DNA of 64,000 bases, taken from the NCBI RefSeq assembly GCF_008065135.1, contig NZ_CP042914.1, positions 744,001 to 808,000 on the forward strand. The letters are read 5' to 3'. Shown here one piece after another: positions 9,310-17,431 of this stretch; position 1 is the stretch's first letter; every line of letters begins with the position of its first letter. Under the pieces are notes generated by a model. That model made no database searches. It worked only from the letters and a program-made list of their open reading frames with translations, and had not been told where the DNA came from. This stretch comes from Roseimaritima ulvae. GTDB lineage: Bacteria; Planctomycetota; Planctomycetia; Pirellulales; Pirellulaceae. The position numbers were made by a program, and so were the translations under genes.

Positions 9310-9796
9310 TGCAAAATTTAAAATGAGAATTGAAAAATGCAAAATGGGGCAGTTAAGGGGCGGCATGGGGAAGATCTAGAGGAGCGTCTATTGGATTTCG
9401 CTGCCCGTGCAGGCAAAGTCGTTGATGCCTTGCCGAGTACTCGACTGGGACGGCATATCGCAAGCCAATTGGTTCGCAGCGGCACCTCGCCCGCTCCGAA
9501 TTATTCAGAAGCCTGCGCGGGAGAGAGCATCAAGGACTTTATTCACAAATTAGGAATCGCGTTAAAGGAACTTCGTGAATCTCGGTCATGGATCAAGTTA
9601 ATCCTCAAAGCCGACCTGTTGCCTGAACACCGCATGTCGGGTTTGCTGGATGAGGTCAATCAGCTTTGTAATATCATCGGTAAATCCATCGTGACAGCCA
9701 AAGTAAACCAAGCCCGGCCCACGCAGCCACGAGAAACTTGAGGTCCAACCCCACTCCCCCATTTTGCACTTTGCATTTCTCATTTTAACTTTTGCA
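9310..9796. mobile_element. Inverted-repeat cassette enclosing a four-helix-bundle gene
   Basis: The A+T-rich 40-bp left arm (9310-9349) and the reverse complement of the right arm (9757-9796) match at 36 of 40 positions by eye. Both arms are built of TGCAAAATG/TTAAAATGAGAA words. They enclose only the 9337-9741 reading frame. The base composition is clearly lower in GC than the flanking genes. Similar four-helix-bundle genes occur as intervening sequences in 23S rRNA genes, so this may be a small mobile cassette. Confidence 0.7.
9337..9741 (+). CDS. Four-helix-bundle protein (S23/IVS-encoded type)
   Basis: A 134-residue all-helical protein. The RSGTSPAPNYSEACAGES segment followed by DFIHKLGIALKELRESR matches the S23/four-helix-bundle family (the 'RS..S...NIaEa......f...l.iA..S..E' pattern). 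These proteins are often encoded in rRNA intervening sequences or as stand-alone copies. Their function is unknown. The ATG used here lies inside the left inverted-repeat arm, so the first ~5 residues are repeat-derived. Upstream of the start there is only A-rich sequence. Confidence 0.8.
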   Translation: MQNGAVKGRHGEDLEERLLDFAARAGKVVDALPSTRLGRHIASQLVRSGTSPAPNYSEACAGESIKDFIHKLGIALKELRESRSWIKLILKADLLPEHRMSGLLDEVNQLCNIIGKSIVTAKVNQARPTQPRET

Positions 9797-9844
9797 TTTC
9801 CTCTTCCCATTCCTGATTCACCATCACTCCCCCACCAAAACCAC

Positions 9845-11029
9845 ATGTCTGCCACCATCGATACCGACGCGGCTCTGGACCGCTTTCTGCAGCTAACCGC
9901 GATTCCGGGACCCAGCGGGAAGGAGAAAGCGGTGGCCGCCGAAATCGTCCGCCAGCTGGAAGCGGCCGGCGCCGACTCCTCGGCGATCCAGTTCGATGAC
10001 GCTCACCGGCGCACGCGGATGAGCGGCGAAGTGGGGAATTTGATCGTGCACTTGCCGGGCACCGTCGAGGGGCCGACGACCCTGCTGACCGCCCACATGG
10101 ACACCGTTCCGGTGTGCGTCGGCAGCCAGCCCACGGTCGACGGCGAGTACGTCTATAGTGCCGCCGATGGGACCGGACTGGGAGCGGACAATCGCGCGGG
10201 CTGCGCGGCGTTGTTGACGGCTGCCTGTGAGCTATTGTCCGGTAACCAGCCCTACCCGCCGCTGGTGCTGTGCTGGTTTGTGCAGGAAGAAATCGGTCTG
10301 GAAGGCTCGCGAAATATGAACGCCCAGCTGATTGGGCCGCATCATCGAGCCATCAATTTTGACGGCGGGACAGTGGAAAAGTTGACGATCGGCGCGATCG
10401 GTGGCGAGCGCATGACCATCGACGTACAGGGCATCGCTTCGCACGCCGGCGTGGCTCCCGAACAGGGCGCGAGCGCCATCGTGATGGCTTCCGAAGCCAT
10501 CGCATCGCTGCACCGCGACGGTTGGTTGGGGTACGTTCGCCGGCCTCAGGGTGGCGAAGGCCGTTCCAATATCGGCGTGTTTCAAGGCGGCGACGCCACC
10601 AACGTGGTCACGCCGCATGTGCACCTGCGTGCCGAAGCTCGCAGCCACGATCCCGAAGTCCGCACGGCGATCGTGTCCGCCATTCGCGACGCCTTTGAGT
10701 CGGCCGCTGCGGAAGTACAAAATGCCGACGGCCAGGGCGGACGCATCACGTTCAGCTCCCACGTCGATTACGAAGCGTTTTGCTTGGATGAGCAAGGGCC
10801 CAGTGTGAGTGCCGCCCAGGCAGCTGTGTCAGCCGTCGGTCGCGAACCGCTCCTGAATATCAGCAACGGGGGGCTGGACGCCAACTGGATGTTTCGCCAC
10901 GGCATCCAGGCCGTCACGCTGGGCTGTGGCCAACGCAACGTGCACACCGCCGACGAACGCTTGTGCATCCCCGATTACTTGGACGCCTGCCGGATTGCCA
11001 CCGCGGTCGCCAGCGGTCAAACCCCATGA
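9845..11029 (+). CDS. M20-family (PepT/YqjE-like) metallopeptidase
   Basis: A 394-residue cytosolic di-zinc peptidase, probably a tripeptide aminopeptidase. Visible ligands in order are the His/Asp of TAHMDTVPV, the Asp of GLGADNRAGCAAL, the Glu pair of WFVQEEIGLEG, the Asp of NFDGG and the final His of NVHTADERL. The central dimerisation domain carries GIASHAGVAPEQG. I took the ATG at 9845 because homology begins right after it (LDRFLQLTAIPGPSG); the open frame runs 27 codons further upstream into noncoding sequence. Its stop overlaps the start of the next gene by ATGA. Confidence 0.9.
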   Translation: MSATIDTDAALDRFLQLTAIPGPSGKEKAVAAEIVRQLEAAGADSSAIQFDDAHRRTRMSGEVGNLIVHLPGTVEGPTTLLTAHMDTVPVCVGSQPTVDGEYVYSAADGTGLGADNRAGCAALLTAACELLSGNQPYPPLVLCWFVQEEIGLEGSRNMNAQLIGPHHRAINFDGGTVEKLTIGAIGGERMTIDVQGIASHAGVAPEQGASAIVMASEAIASLHRDGWLGYVRRPQGGEGRSNIGVFQGGDATNVVTPHVHLRAEARSHDPEVRTAIVSAIRDAFESAAAEVQNADGQGGRITFSSHVDYEAFCLDEQGPSVSAAQAAVSAVGREPLLNISNGGLDANWMFRHGIQAVTLGCGQRNVHTADERLCIPDYLDACRIATAVASGQTP

Positions 11030-11277
11030 TGAAAGACGATGACGAACTGTGCCTGTGCTTTCATGTCAGCAAACGCAAAGTCGTGAACTACATCCGGCTG
11101 CACCGGCCCAAAGTCGCCAGTCAGTTGAGTGAATGTTATGGCGCCGGCACGGGATGTGGCTGGTGTCGACCTTTTCTGCGCAAGTTAATGGAAAGCAGCC
11201 AAGCGGAAAACGTCGATTTGCCCAGCCCCGACGACTACGCCCAACAACGCCAAACCTACCGCGACGACCAGAAGTAA
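11026..11277 (+). CDS. Small (2Fe-2S)-binding BFD-like protein
   Basis: An 83-residue protein with the bacterioferritin-associated ferredoxin (Fer2_BFD) pattern. Two cysteines in ELCLCFHVS are followed about 35 residues later by GTGCGWCRPFL, giving a C-x-C...C-x2-C cluster site. The intervening helix (VVNYIRLHRPKVASQLSECY) fits the fold. It overlaps the peptidase gene by four bases and so is co-translated. Its redox partner is unknown. Confidence 0.85.
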   Translation: MMKDDDELCLCFHVSKRKVVNYIRLHRPKVASQLSECYGAGTGCGWCRPFLRKLMESSQAENVDLPSPDDYAQQRQTYRDDQK

Positions 11278-11284
11278 TCCATGG

Positions 11285-11575
11285 TCGTTGTTCGCTCCGC
11301 GAACACAACGAAAAGAACAGCCGTTGTTCGCCCGGGACGTCAATTGGTTTACTGCAGCATTGAACCTTGAGGCCTCTTACTTCACCCTCCTTTTCAACGA
11401 TGCTCGAGCCTTAGCGAGGGGAGGTTCTTATCGTATTAGCCGCGGCGCGGTCGCCCTCTCCTCGCTGACGCTCGACTCTCCCAGAGGGAGAGTGAAGCCG
11501 TCAATCATTCATTGCACAGCCCCCGCGAACACAGCGAAATACGTTATGTTCGCGGAGCGAACAACGACCAAGAAG
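11285..11575. repeat. TCC-loop palindromic repeat split by a second element
   Basis: The outer halves read GTCGTTGTTCGCTCCGCGAAC (11285-11305) and GTTCGCGGAGCGAACAACGAC (about 11548-11571) and are reverse complements. Intact, compact copies of this class are at 36968-37025 and 50803-50911. Here the two halves are separated by the palindromic element at 11334-11524. The right half also supplies the region just upstream of the oxidoreductase gene. Confidence 0.8.
11334..11524. repeat. Palindromic interspersed element, copy D (nested)
   Basis: About 190 bp, similar along its length to copy C at 7407-7600. They share GGGACGTCAATT, TTACTGCAGCATTG, the GAGCCTTAGCGAGGGGAGG core, and GCGCGGTCGCCCTCTCCTCG with its downstream hairpin. 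It begins and ends inside another palindromic repeat, which is flanked by GTTCGC/GCGAAC at the junctions. Confidence 0.85.
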
Positions 11576-11583
11576 GAAAATAT

Positions 11584-12660
11584 ATGACCCCCATTCGTAT
11601 TGCTGGCATCTGCTTTGAACACTTTCACATGGGCGACCTGCTGGCGATGGCGGACGCGCATCCGCAGGTGGAACTGGTGGGAATCTGTGACGAACAGCCG
11701 CAGCGGATGCAGGAGGCGATCGCCAAGTTTGGCTTCACCGACCAGCAGGTGTTCAACGACTATGCTCAGTGCCTGCAAACCACGCGTCCCGACGTGGTGG
11801 TGCTGTGCCCGGCAGCCGCCGATCACGGCGTCTGGACCGAACGGGTGATGGAGTTTGGGGCGGACGTGATTATCGAAAAACCGATGGCCGCGTCGCTGGC
11901 CGAAGCCGATCGGATGATCGCCGCCGCCGAACGGGCGCAGCGGCGGTTGATGATCAATTGGCCGCTGGCTTGGTACGACACCCACCGGACCACCTATCGG
12001 CTGATCCGCGAAGGCCGCATCGGCGATGTGATCGAAGTCCACTACTACGACGGCAATCGCGGGCCGCTGTATCATGCCGCGGACAAGCGGGAAACGACGC
12101 TGGAAGAAATCGCTCGCGCCAAACCCACCAGTTGGTTTTATTCTCGAGCTGCCGGCGGTGGTTCGGCGCTCGACTACTTGGGCTACGGCACGACTCTGGG
12201 CAGCTGGTTTTTCGGCGGTCAAAAACCGATCGAAGTCACCGCCACGGTCGATCAGCCGGAGGGGTTGGAAGTCGACGAGCACTGCATCGCGGTGGCTCGC
12301 TACGCTAGCGGGCTGAGCAAATTCGAAACCCGCTGGGGCACGTTTACCGATCCCTGGACCCATCAGCCGCAACCGCGATGCGGGTTCGTGATCGTGGGCA
12401 CCGAGGGCACGATCGGTTGCTTTGATTATGCACCCAGTGTGACGTTGCAGACTCGCGAGCATCCGGCCGCGGTGGAAGTGCCCAACGATCCGCTGGAGCC
12501 AGAAGTCCGCGATCCGATCCGTTATTTTCTGGATCGTCGTGACAAGCAGTTGCCGATCGAAGGGCCCTGTAGCCCCGAAATTTCTCGGCTCGGCCAACAG
12601 ATCGTCGACACCGCCCTGGCCAGCGCAGAGCAAAAAAAGACGTTAGCGTTGCTGCCGTAG
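11584..12660 (+). CDS. Gfo/Idh/MocA-family oxidoreductase
   Basis: A 358-residue NAD(P)-dependent sugar-type dehydrogenase. The N-terminal Rossmann fold lacks an obvious textbook GxGxxG, reading IRIAGICFEHFHMGDLL, but then shows VELVGICDEQPQRM, VVLCPAAADHG and the family hallmark VIIEKPMAASLAEADRMI. The C-terminal alpha/beta domain includes GGGSALDYLGYG in place of the usual GGG.LxDxGxH. The substrate is not predictable. I chose the ATG at 11584, preceded by AAGGAAA. Planctomycetes carry dozens of these paralogues. Confidence 0.9.
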   Translation: MTPIRIAGICFEHFHMGDLLAMADAHPQVELVGICDEQPQRMQEAIAKFGFTDQQVFNDYAQCLQTTRPDVVVLCPAAADHGVWTERVMEFGADVIIEKPMAASLAEADRMIAAAERAQRRLMINWPLAWYDTHRTTYRLIREGRIGDVIEVHYYDGNRGPLYHAADKRETTLEEIARAKPTSWFYSRAAGGGSALDYLGYGTTLGSWFFGGQKPIEVTATVDQPEGLEVDEHCIAVARYASGLSKFETRWGTFTDPWTHQPQPRCGFVIVGTEGTIGCFDYAPSVTLQTREHPAAVEVPNDPLEPEVRDPIRYFLDRRDKQLPIEGPCSPEISRLGQQIVDTALASAEQKKTLALLP

Positions 12661-13036
12661 ACGGCAAAAATCAGCCGCGAAGCGGCGGCGTCATGTAGCC
12701 ATGGGCGCGAGCCCATGGAACTGGGGGAATAACACACCGCAAAGTCCCAACGAGACGACATCGCTTTGCGGCCGCCGCGGACTGCTGTCGCCCCGTTGGC
12801 TGATGATCGGATCGCTCGGGCATGTATGTTTGCTCATAGGGAAATTTCTTTCCGGTTTTTCAAAAACCGGCCTTGACGCGTTTCGCTGCGGCTTGGTACT
12901 CCCCGCCCACCGACTCGTATTTCCGGTCAAGGATGGCTGGGGAGTGTAAAGGACGAGAAAGGGCATGTTTGCTGCGTCGCGGGTGTCGTGCCGTGAGTGA
13001 AATGCACCAACACAATCGCGAAGAAGGAGAGTCGCG
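12661..13036. other. Intergenic region, 376 bp
   Basis: It contains the GTAG-type hairpin at 12695-12718 and AAGGAGA at 13024-13030, the ribosome binding site of the secretin gene. A weak dyad (CCGGTTTTTCAAAAACCGG) lies near 12851-12869. No convincing gene is seen, and the secretin promoter should lie here. Confidence 0.6.
12695..12718. repeat. GTAG hairpin, perfect 8-bp stem
   Basis: GTAG is followed by CCATGGGC, loop GCGA, then GCCCATGG. It is a fully paired member of the family described in the findings. It lies 35 bp after the oxidoreductase stop. Confidence 0.85.
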
Positions 13037-16000
13037 TTGACTAGGACCACAAGATTCAAACACTGGTTGGTGGCGGCCGCCTGCGTGGCGACGCTGGCCT
13101 CCCACTCCCCGCCCTCACAGGCACAAGCACCGCAGGGTTCGTCGCTGGCCATGCCGCCATCGTCGAACAACGCGTCCCTGACGCGCGGCCAGGAGCTGCT
13201 CAGCGGCGCGCAGGCCGCGCTGGGTAAACGCGATCTGGCTGCGGCTGTGGGGAACTATCGAGAGATCGCTGCCCTCACCGCCCAGCAACCAAGCCTTCGC
13301 GCCGGAGCTGCCGCATTGCGGAAGGCTCTGATTCAACACGGCATCGAAGCCCAGTTGTTACCGGCCGTGGCCAACGCCCCAGCCGGTTCACCGGCAACGT
13401 CCGGTTCCCCGGCGGCCAACCCTGTCACCGCTGACGCGGCTTCGCAACAGGTGTTGCAGCTGATCGCTCAGTCGCAGATGGCTCTGGATAAAGGCGATGT
13501 GCAAGCGGCCGTCAACTTGACCAAACAAGCCAAAGCGGTTCGCCTTAGCCAGGAACAACTGGCCAAGGTGCAAACACCGCTGTGGAAAATGACGCTGGCC
13601 GTCGACTCGGCAGCCAAACGTCGCGGCCTGCCCGGCGTAACCGGTCCCGTGCCCCAAGCCACCGGTTTCCCGGTCGTGCAAGCCGGCGCAGTGATGCCTG
13701 CCGGCGGCAGCGCCACGGCTTCGGCCGGCGATATTCGCCGAGCGGACTACAGCAGCCAAGCCACCGGCCCAGCTGCCGCGACGCCGGCGCAAGCCACCGG
13801 CCCGGCCGTGCTCACCGCTCCGCCCGCCGCTCAGCCGGTCAACGACCAAGAAGGCCTACGACTGTACCAGCAAGGTGTGGAAGCCTTGTCGGCCGGTCGA
13901 TCCGAGGAAGCTCGCCAGTTGTTCGTCCAAGCCTGGCAGTATGAGAAGACTCTGGATGTCGAAACCCGTCGCCAACTGCAGGCCAAGTTGCAATTGATGC
14001 AGCAGCCCGCAGCACCGCCGATGGGGCCCAACGGCGAACTGTCCGCACTCGCGCAGGTCGACCAGGAAACGCTTCGCAATCGCCAGCGATTGTATCGCCA
14101 GGTGACCGCGGAATTGGGCGTGGCCTACAACGACCGCATTAATAAACCCATCGAATCGCTGGGTCGCATCAACAAACTGCGAGCCACTGTGGTCGATTCC
14201 GACGTCGATGAATCGGCCAAGAAAGCCCTGTTGGCGATGGTGGATCGTGCGATCGGTGAACAGCAAAAGTACGTCGAAGAAAACCGAGCCGACATCGAGC
14301 TGGGAATTCGCAACGATCAGATCCGCTTGGATCTGGAAAACGAACGCAAAATGCGACTCGAAACCGACGACATGATCGCGGAAAAAGTCGAAATGTTCGA
14401 CCAACTGATGCAGGAGCGTCGATTTGCCGAAGCTTTGGTGGTCGCCAAGCAGGTGCAAGCCCTGGCGCCCGGTTCCACAATCGGCACCCAAATGATGCTT
14501 TCCAGCCGTACGCAGGTGCGTCGACTGAACGCTCAGGACGTGATCGATCGCAACGAAGGCGCGTTTGTCGACTATCTACTGGACGCTCAAGACCTGAACA
14601 TGGTGTCTCCCGACCAGAGCATGGCCTTCCCCGATGCGGACGCCTGGCGCGATCTAACCGGCATGCGTGCCGGGTTGAATCGTGGCAATGATTCGCTGAG
14701 TGCCGCCGAGCAGGAAATCAAACGTCTGCTAGAAACCAAGGTGGATGTCAAATTCCGCAAGCAGCCGCTGGGCGAAGTGCTCAAAACGCTGGAGATGGTC
14801 ACCGGGGTTCCGTTATTCATCGACGAAAAGGCTCTGGCCACCGCCCGGGTGGACAGCAGCACTCCGGTCACGCTGGACCTGACCAGCCAGATCTCCTTGA
14901 AGAACGCCCTGAACCTGATCTTGGGTCAGTTTGATTTGACCTATGCGATCGGCAACGACGTGTTGCAGATCACGACCAACGAAGTCAAACGTGGGCAGTT
15001 GCAGGTGCGGTACTACAAAGTGGCCGACCTGGTCACCCCGATCCCCAACTTTGCCACCAGCTATGAAGATGGTTTGGCCGGGGCGTTGAAAGCCGCCTAC
15101 CAGATGAACACCGCCTCTAACACGGTGCAGTACGCTCCGGTATCGGCGTTCGGATTGGCTGGCGAACCGAGTCCCATGGCGGTTAACCAGAACCCCAATA
15201 TGCTGGCTCAGTACGGCAATCCGATGAACGCCATGTCGCCGATGATGCCCGGTGCGTCGGCGCCCATGCGAGGTGCCGCAGGTGGTGGTTCGCTGGCCGA
15301 CTTTACGCAGATTATGCAACTGATCGAAACCACCATCGCGCCCGATACTTGGGAAGCGATGGGGGGACCGAGCACCATGGCTCCTTACGCTCAGAACCTC
15401 AGTTTGGTGGTCAGCACAACCAGTGACGTGCACGACCAAATCCTGGATCTGTTGGCCAACCTGCGTCGTCTGCAGAACCTGCAAGTGACCATCGAAGTCC
15501 GCTTTATCTCGCTGTCCGACTCGTTCTTCGAGCAGATCGGCGTGGACTTTGACGTGGCCTTCGATGACAACGTGACCGATCTGCCGGCCGATGACAGCGG
15601 CAACTCGGTCGCCGTCGGCCTGTCGGGCCCGGGTCGTTCGTTTACGACCGACTTGGACCTGCGGTTTGAGAACAATAACTTTAACGTGGCACCGATCTTC
15701 GGTGGCGTGGACGCCGGGGCTCTGAGCACGTTTGGGTTTGCGATTCTCAGTGACATCGAAGCCTTCTTCTTCGTGCAAGCCGCCCAGGGCGACAACCGCA
15801 CGAACGTCATGCAGGCACCCAAGGTGACCCTGTTCGACGGTCAGTCGGCATCGATCCAAGACGTTTCGCAGCGGCCCTTCGTGACCAGTATCTCGCCGGT
15901 GGTGGGAGACTTTGCGGTCGCCCAGCAGCCGATCATCGTGGTCTTGAATGAAGGTACGGAACTGAACGTGCAAGCGGTGGTCAGCGACGATAAACGTTTC

Positions 16001-16435
16001 GTCCGCCTGACGCTGGTGCCGTTCTTCAGCCAGATCGGCGACGTGGACACCTTCACGTTCACCGGCAGCAGCACCAGTTCCTCGAGCAGCGAAACCGTCG
16101 ACCCCGATACCGGAGAGCCGATCGAGAGCGATGATTCGGAAGTGGTTACGCAAGGTTCGACGGTGCAGTTGCCGACGTTCGCCTTCACCAGCGTCAACAC
16201 CACCGTCAGCGTTCCCGACGGTGGCACGATTCTGCTCGGCGGCATCAAACGTCTGCGAGAAGGCCGCGGTGAACGTGGCTTGCCGATCCTGAGCAAGCTG
16301 CCGTACATCAACCGCCTGTTCCGCAACACGGCCATCGGCCGCGACGCTTCGAGTCTGATGTTGATGGTGACGCCGCGAATCATCATCCAGGAAGAGGAAG
16401 AAATCGCCCAAACCGGGTTCGACCCCAACAACTAG
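13037..16435 (+). CDS. Secretin (type II/IV secretion outer-membrane channel), GspD-like
   Basis: A 1132-residue outer-membrane pore protein. A signal peptide occupies about residues 1-30 (LVAAACVATLASHSPPSQAQA). Residues 40-560 are helical, Ala/Gln-rich and TPR-like, with a charged coiled-coil section. Residues about 565-650 look like an STN/N0-type domain (FRKQPLGEVLKTLEMVTGV). The C-terminal secretin domain ends with VPDGGTILLGGIKR, LPILSKLPYINRLFRN and MLMVTPRIIIQ. A Ser-rich insert (SSTSSSSSETVDP) lies before the last strands. The start is a TTG six bases after AAGGAGA; the next ATG would cut off the signal peptide. It probably serves the pseudopilus operon at 36-44.5 kb, which lacks a secretin. 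Confidence 0.9.
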   Translation: MTRTTRFKHWLVAAACVATLASHSPPSQAQAPQGSSLAMPPSSNNASLTRGQELLSGAQAALGKRDLAAAVGNYREIAALTAQQPSLRAGAAALRKALIQHGIEAQLLPAVANAPAGSPATSGSPAANPVTADAASQQVLQLIAQSQMALDKGDVQAAVNLTKQAKAVRLSQEQLAKVQTPLWKMTLAVDSAAKRRGLPGVTGPVPQATGFPVVQAGAVMPAGGSATASAGDIRRADYSSQATGPAAATPAQATGPAVLTAPPAAQPVNDQEGLRLYQQGVEALSAGRSEEARQLFVQAWQYEKTLDVETRRQLQAKLQLMQQPAAPPMGPNGELSALAQVDQETLRNRQRLYRQVTAELGVAYNDRINKPIESLGRINKLRATVVDSDVDESAKKALLAMVDRAIGEQQKYVEENRADIELGIRNDQIRLDLENERKMRLETDDMIAEKVEMFDQLMQERRFAEALVVAKQVQALAPGSTIGTQMMLSSRTQVRRLNAQDVIDRNEGAFVDYLLDAQDLNMVSPDQSMAFPDADAWRDLTGMRAGLNRGNDSLSAAEQEIKRLLETKVDVKFRKQPLGEVLKTLEMVTGVPLFIDEKALATARVDSSTPVTLDLTSQISLKNALNLILGQFDLTYAIGNDVLQITTNEVKRGQLQVRYYKVADLVTPIPNFATSYEDGLAGALKAAYQMNTASNTVQYAPVSAFGLAGEPSPMAVNQNPNMLAQYGNPMNAMSPMMPGASAPMRGAAGGGSLADFTQIMQLIETTIAPDTWEAMGGPSTMAPYAQNLSLVVSTTSDVHDQILDLLANLRRLQNLQVTIEVRFISLSDSFFEQIGVDFDVAFDDNVTDLPADDSGNSVAVGLSGPGRSFTTDLDLRFENNNFNVAPIFGGVDAGALSTFGFAILSDIEAFFFVQAAQGDNRTNVMQAPKVTLFDGQSASIQDVSQRPFVTSISPVVGDFAVAQQPIIVVLNEGTELNVQAVVSDDKRFVRLTLVPFFSQIGDVDTFTFTGSSTSSSSSETVDPDTGEPIESDDSEVVTQGSTVQLPTFAFTSVNTTVSVPDGGTILLGGIKRLREGRGERGLPILSKLPYINRLFRNTAIGRDASSLMLMVTPRIIIQEEEEIAQTGFDPNN

Positions 16436-16476
16436 ACGTTGGCAAGTCGGCCCCGCCAAGGGACGCCATTTTCAAG

Positions 16477-16508
16477 AAACGCCCGTCGGGAAACCGCCGG
16501 GCGTTTTT
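16477..16508 (+). terminator. Rho-independent terminator of the secretin gene
   Basis: AAACGCCCG and CGGGCGTTTTTT form a GC-rich stem with a short loop, followed by a run of six T. It lies 42 bp after the secretin stop. Confidence 0.9.
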
Positions 16509-16514
16509 TCGTAA

Positions 16515-16537
16515 GTAGCATGACTCTCCGAGTCGTG
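16515..16537. repeat. GTAG hairpin, TCC loop
   Basis: GTAG, then CATGACTC, loop TCC, then GAGTCGTG. The 8-bp stem contains one G-T pair. It lies directly after the terminator. Confidence 0.8.
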
Positions 16538-16727
16538 TAGAAAACGTTGCGCACTTCTCTGGAGGGGACAGTAGCTGGGCGCCAAACCAGCACGCCCACG
16601 CTAAAATCGCCTCGGGGAATTTCCCCTCACCCCCAGCCTGGCCTGGCCTGGTGAAAATTCGTAATCCTTTGCGGTGGTCGCCCTGAACCAAGTTGGCTCT
16701 ATCGTGGGGACGCGAGCGAATTCCGGT

Positions 16728-16805
16728 CCCCCCTCCCCCAAAACGGTCGCGGTCACGCCTATTGAGATGGATACCTCTAGCGCGACCATTTTGGGGGAGA
16801 GGGGA
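16728..16805. repeat. CCCCTCCCCCAAAA palindromic element
   Basis: The left end CCCCCTCCCCCAAAACGGTCGC pairs with the right end GCGACCATTTTGGGGGAGAGGGG around an A/T-rich centre. The same end words occur at 27865-27974 and, in variant form, at 27639-27757. It is noncoding. Confidence 0.8.
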
Positions 16806-16868
16806 CACGTGTCGCCCAGCCGTTTCTAAACCGCCTAGACAACCACCACGCAATCATTTTTACCAGGC

Positions 16869-16954
16869 CAGGCCGGGGGCCCATGCTACGGGGCGGATGC
16901 TGCTTACACGGGCCGGGGACCCATGCTACTAACACGGGCCGGGGGCCCATGCTA
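16869..16954. repeat. Three tandem GTAG hairpins (GGGCC stem) in reverse orientation
   Basis: Three copies end in CCCATGCTAC at 16889, 16929 and 16954. Each folds as CACGGGCC or a close variant with GGCCCATG around a CCC-type loop. The rest of the 16436-17059 gap holds no other recognisable feature. Confidence 0.85.
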
Positions 16955-17059
16955 CGGGGTGGGTGCTACTTGGGGCGAACGATTGCCGGGGCGGCGCGGT
17001 TGGTTTACAGTGGCAGAGCCCGGCGAGGGTGTCATTCCGTCCTTTGGTTTGCGTGAGTT

Positions 17060-17431
17060 ATGATCGTTTTTCAGTGTGAGGAATGTGGCACCCAATTGCA
17101 GGCGTTGGACGAGAACGCTGGTAAGAAAGCTCGCTGCCAGTGCGGAGCGGTGATGCCGGTTCCGCCCCTGTCGTCGCCTTCGCCCGCCGCCTTCGATCCC
17201 GCTCCATATCAACCCTCCGATCCCTTGCCGACGCTCGATGAGTATCCGCCGGTGGCGCCGAGCGGTTCAAGCGGTCCGAGCGTTGGATCGATGATGTGGG
17301 GCTTTTGTTTGATGGCCGGCGGGGTGCTGTGGTTCGTGGCTTCGCTGGCCAACGGACGCACCTCCGCATCGGCGATCGTGCTGTTCATCATTGGTCTGTT
17401 TCGCGTCATCGGCGCTTTCAACAAAGAATAA
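17060..17431 (+). CDS. Small zinc-ribbon membrane protein of unknown function
   Basis: 123 residues. The N-terminus is a zinc-ribbon-like FQCEECGTQLQALDENAGKKARCQCG with a C-x2-C...C-x-C pattern. A Pro/Ser-rich linker follows (about residues 35-75), then two hydrophobic segments at about 77-95 and 102-118. Proteins with this zinc ribbon-linker-TM layout are common in planctomycetes, and no function is known to me. Its stop codon is immediately followed by the ATG of the GTPase gene, so the two probably share a transcript. Confidence 0.75.
   Translation: MIVFQCEECGTQLQALDENAGKKARCQCGAVMPVPPLSSPSPAAFDPAPYQPSDPLPTLDEYPPVAPSGSSGPSVGSMMWGFCLMAGGVLWFVASLANGRTSASAIVLFIIGLFRVIGAFNKE

Noticed and set aside
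11509-12633. A 374-codon open frame antisense to the oxidoreductase
   Set aside because: It mirrors the sense codons, has no protein family signal, and begins and ends arbitrarily within the sense gene and the repeat.
12691-13170. A 159-codon open frame on the minus strand ahead of the secretin gene
   Set aside because: It overlaps the secretin signal peptide, reads through a repeat hairpin and has no recognisable domain or binding site.
14813-16459. A 548-codon open frame antisense to the secretin gene
   Set aside because: It is a GC-rich shadow frame. Its translation is His/Arg/Gly-rich with no domain, and the sense frame is a certain gene.
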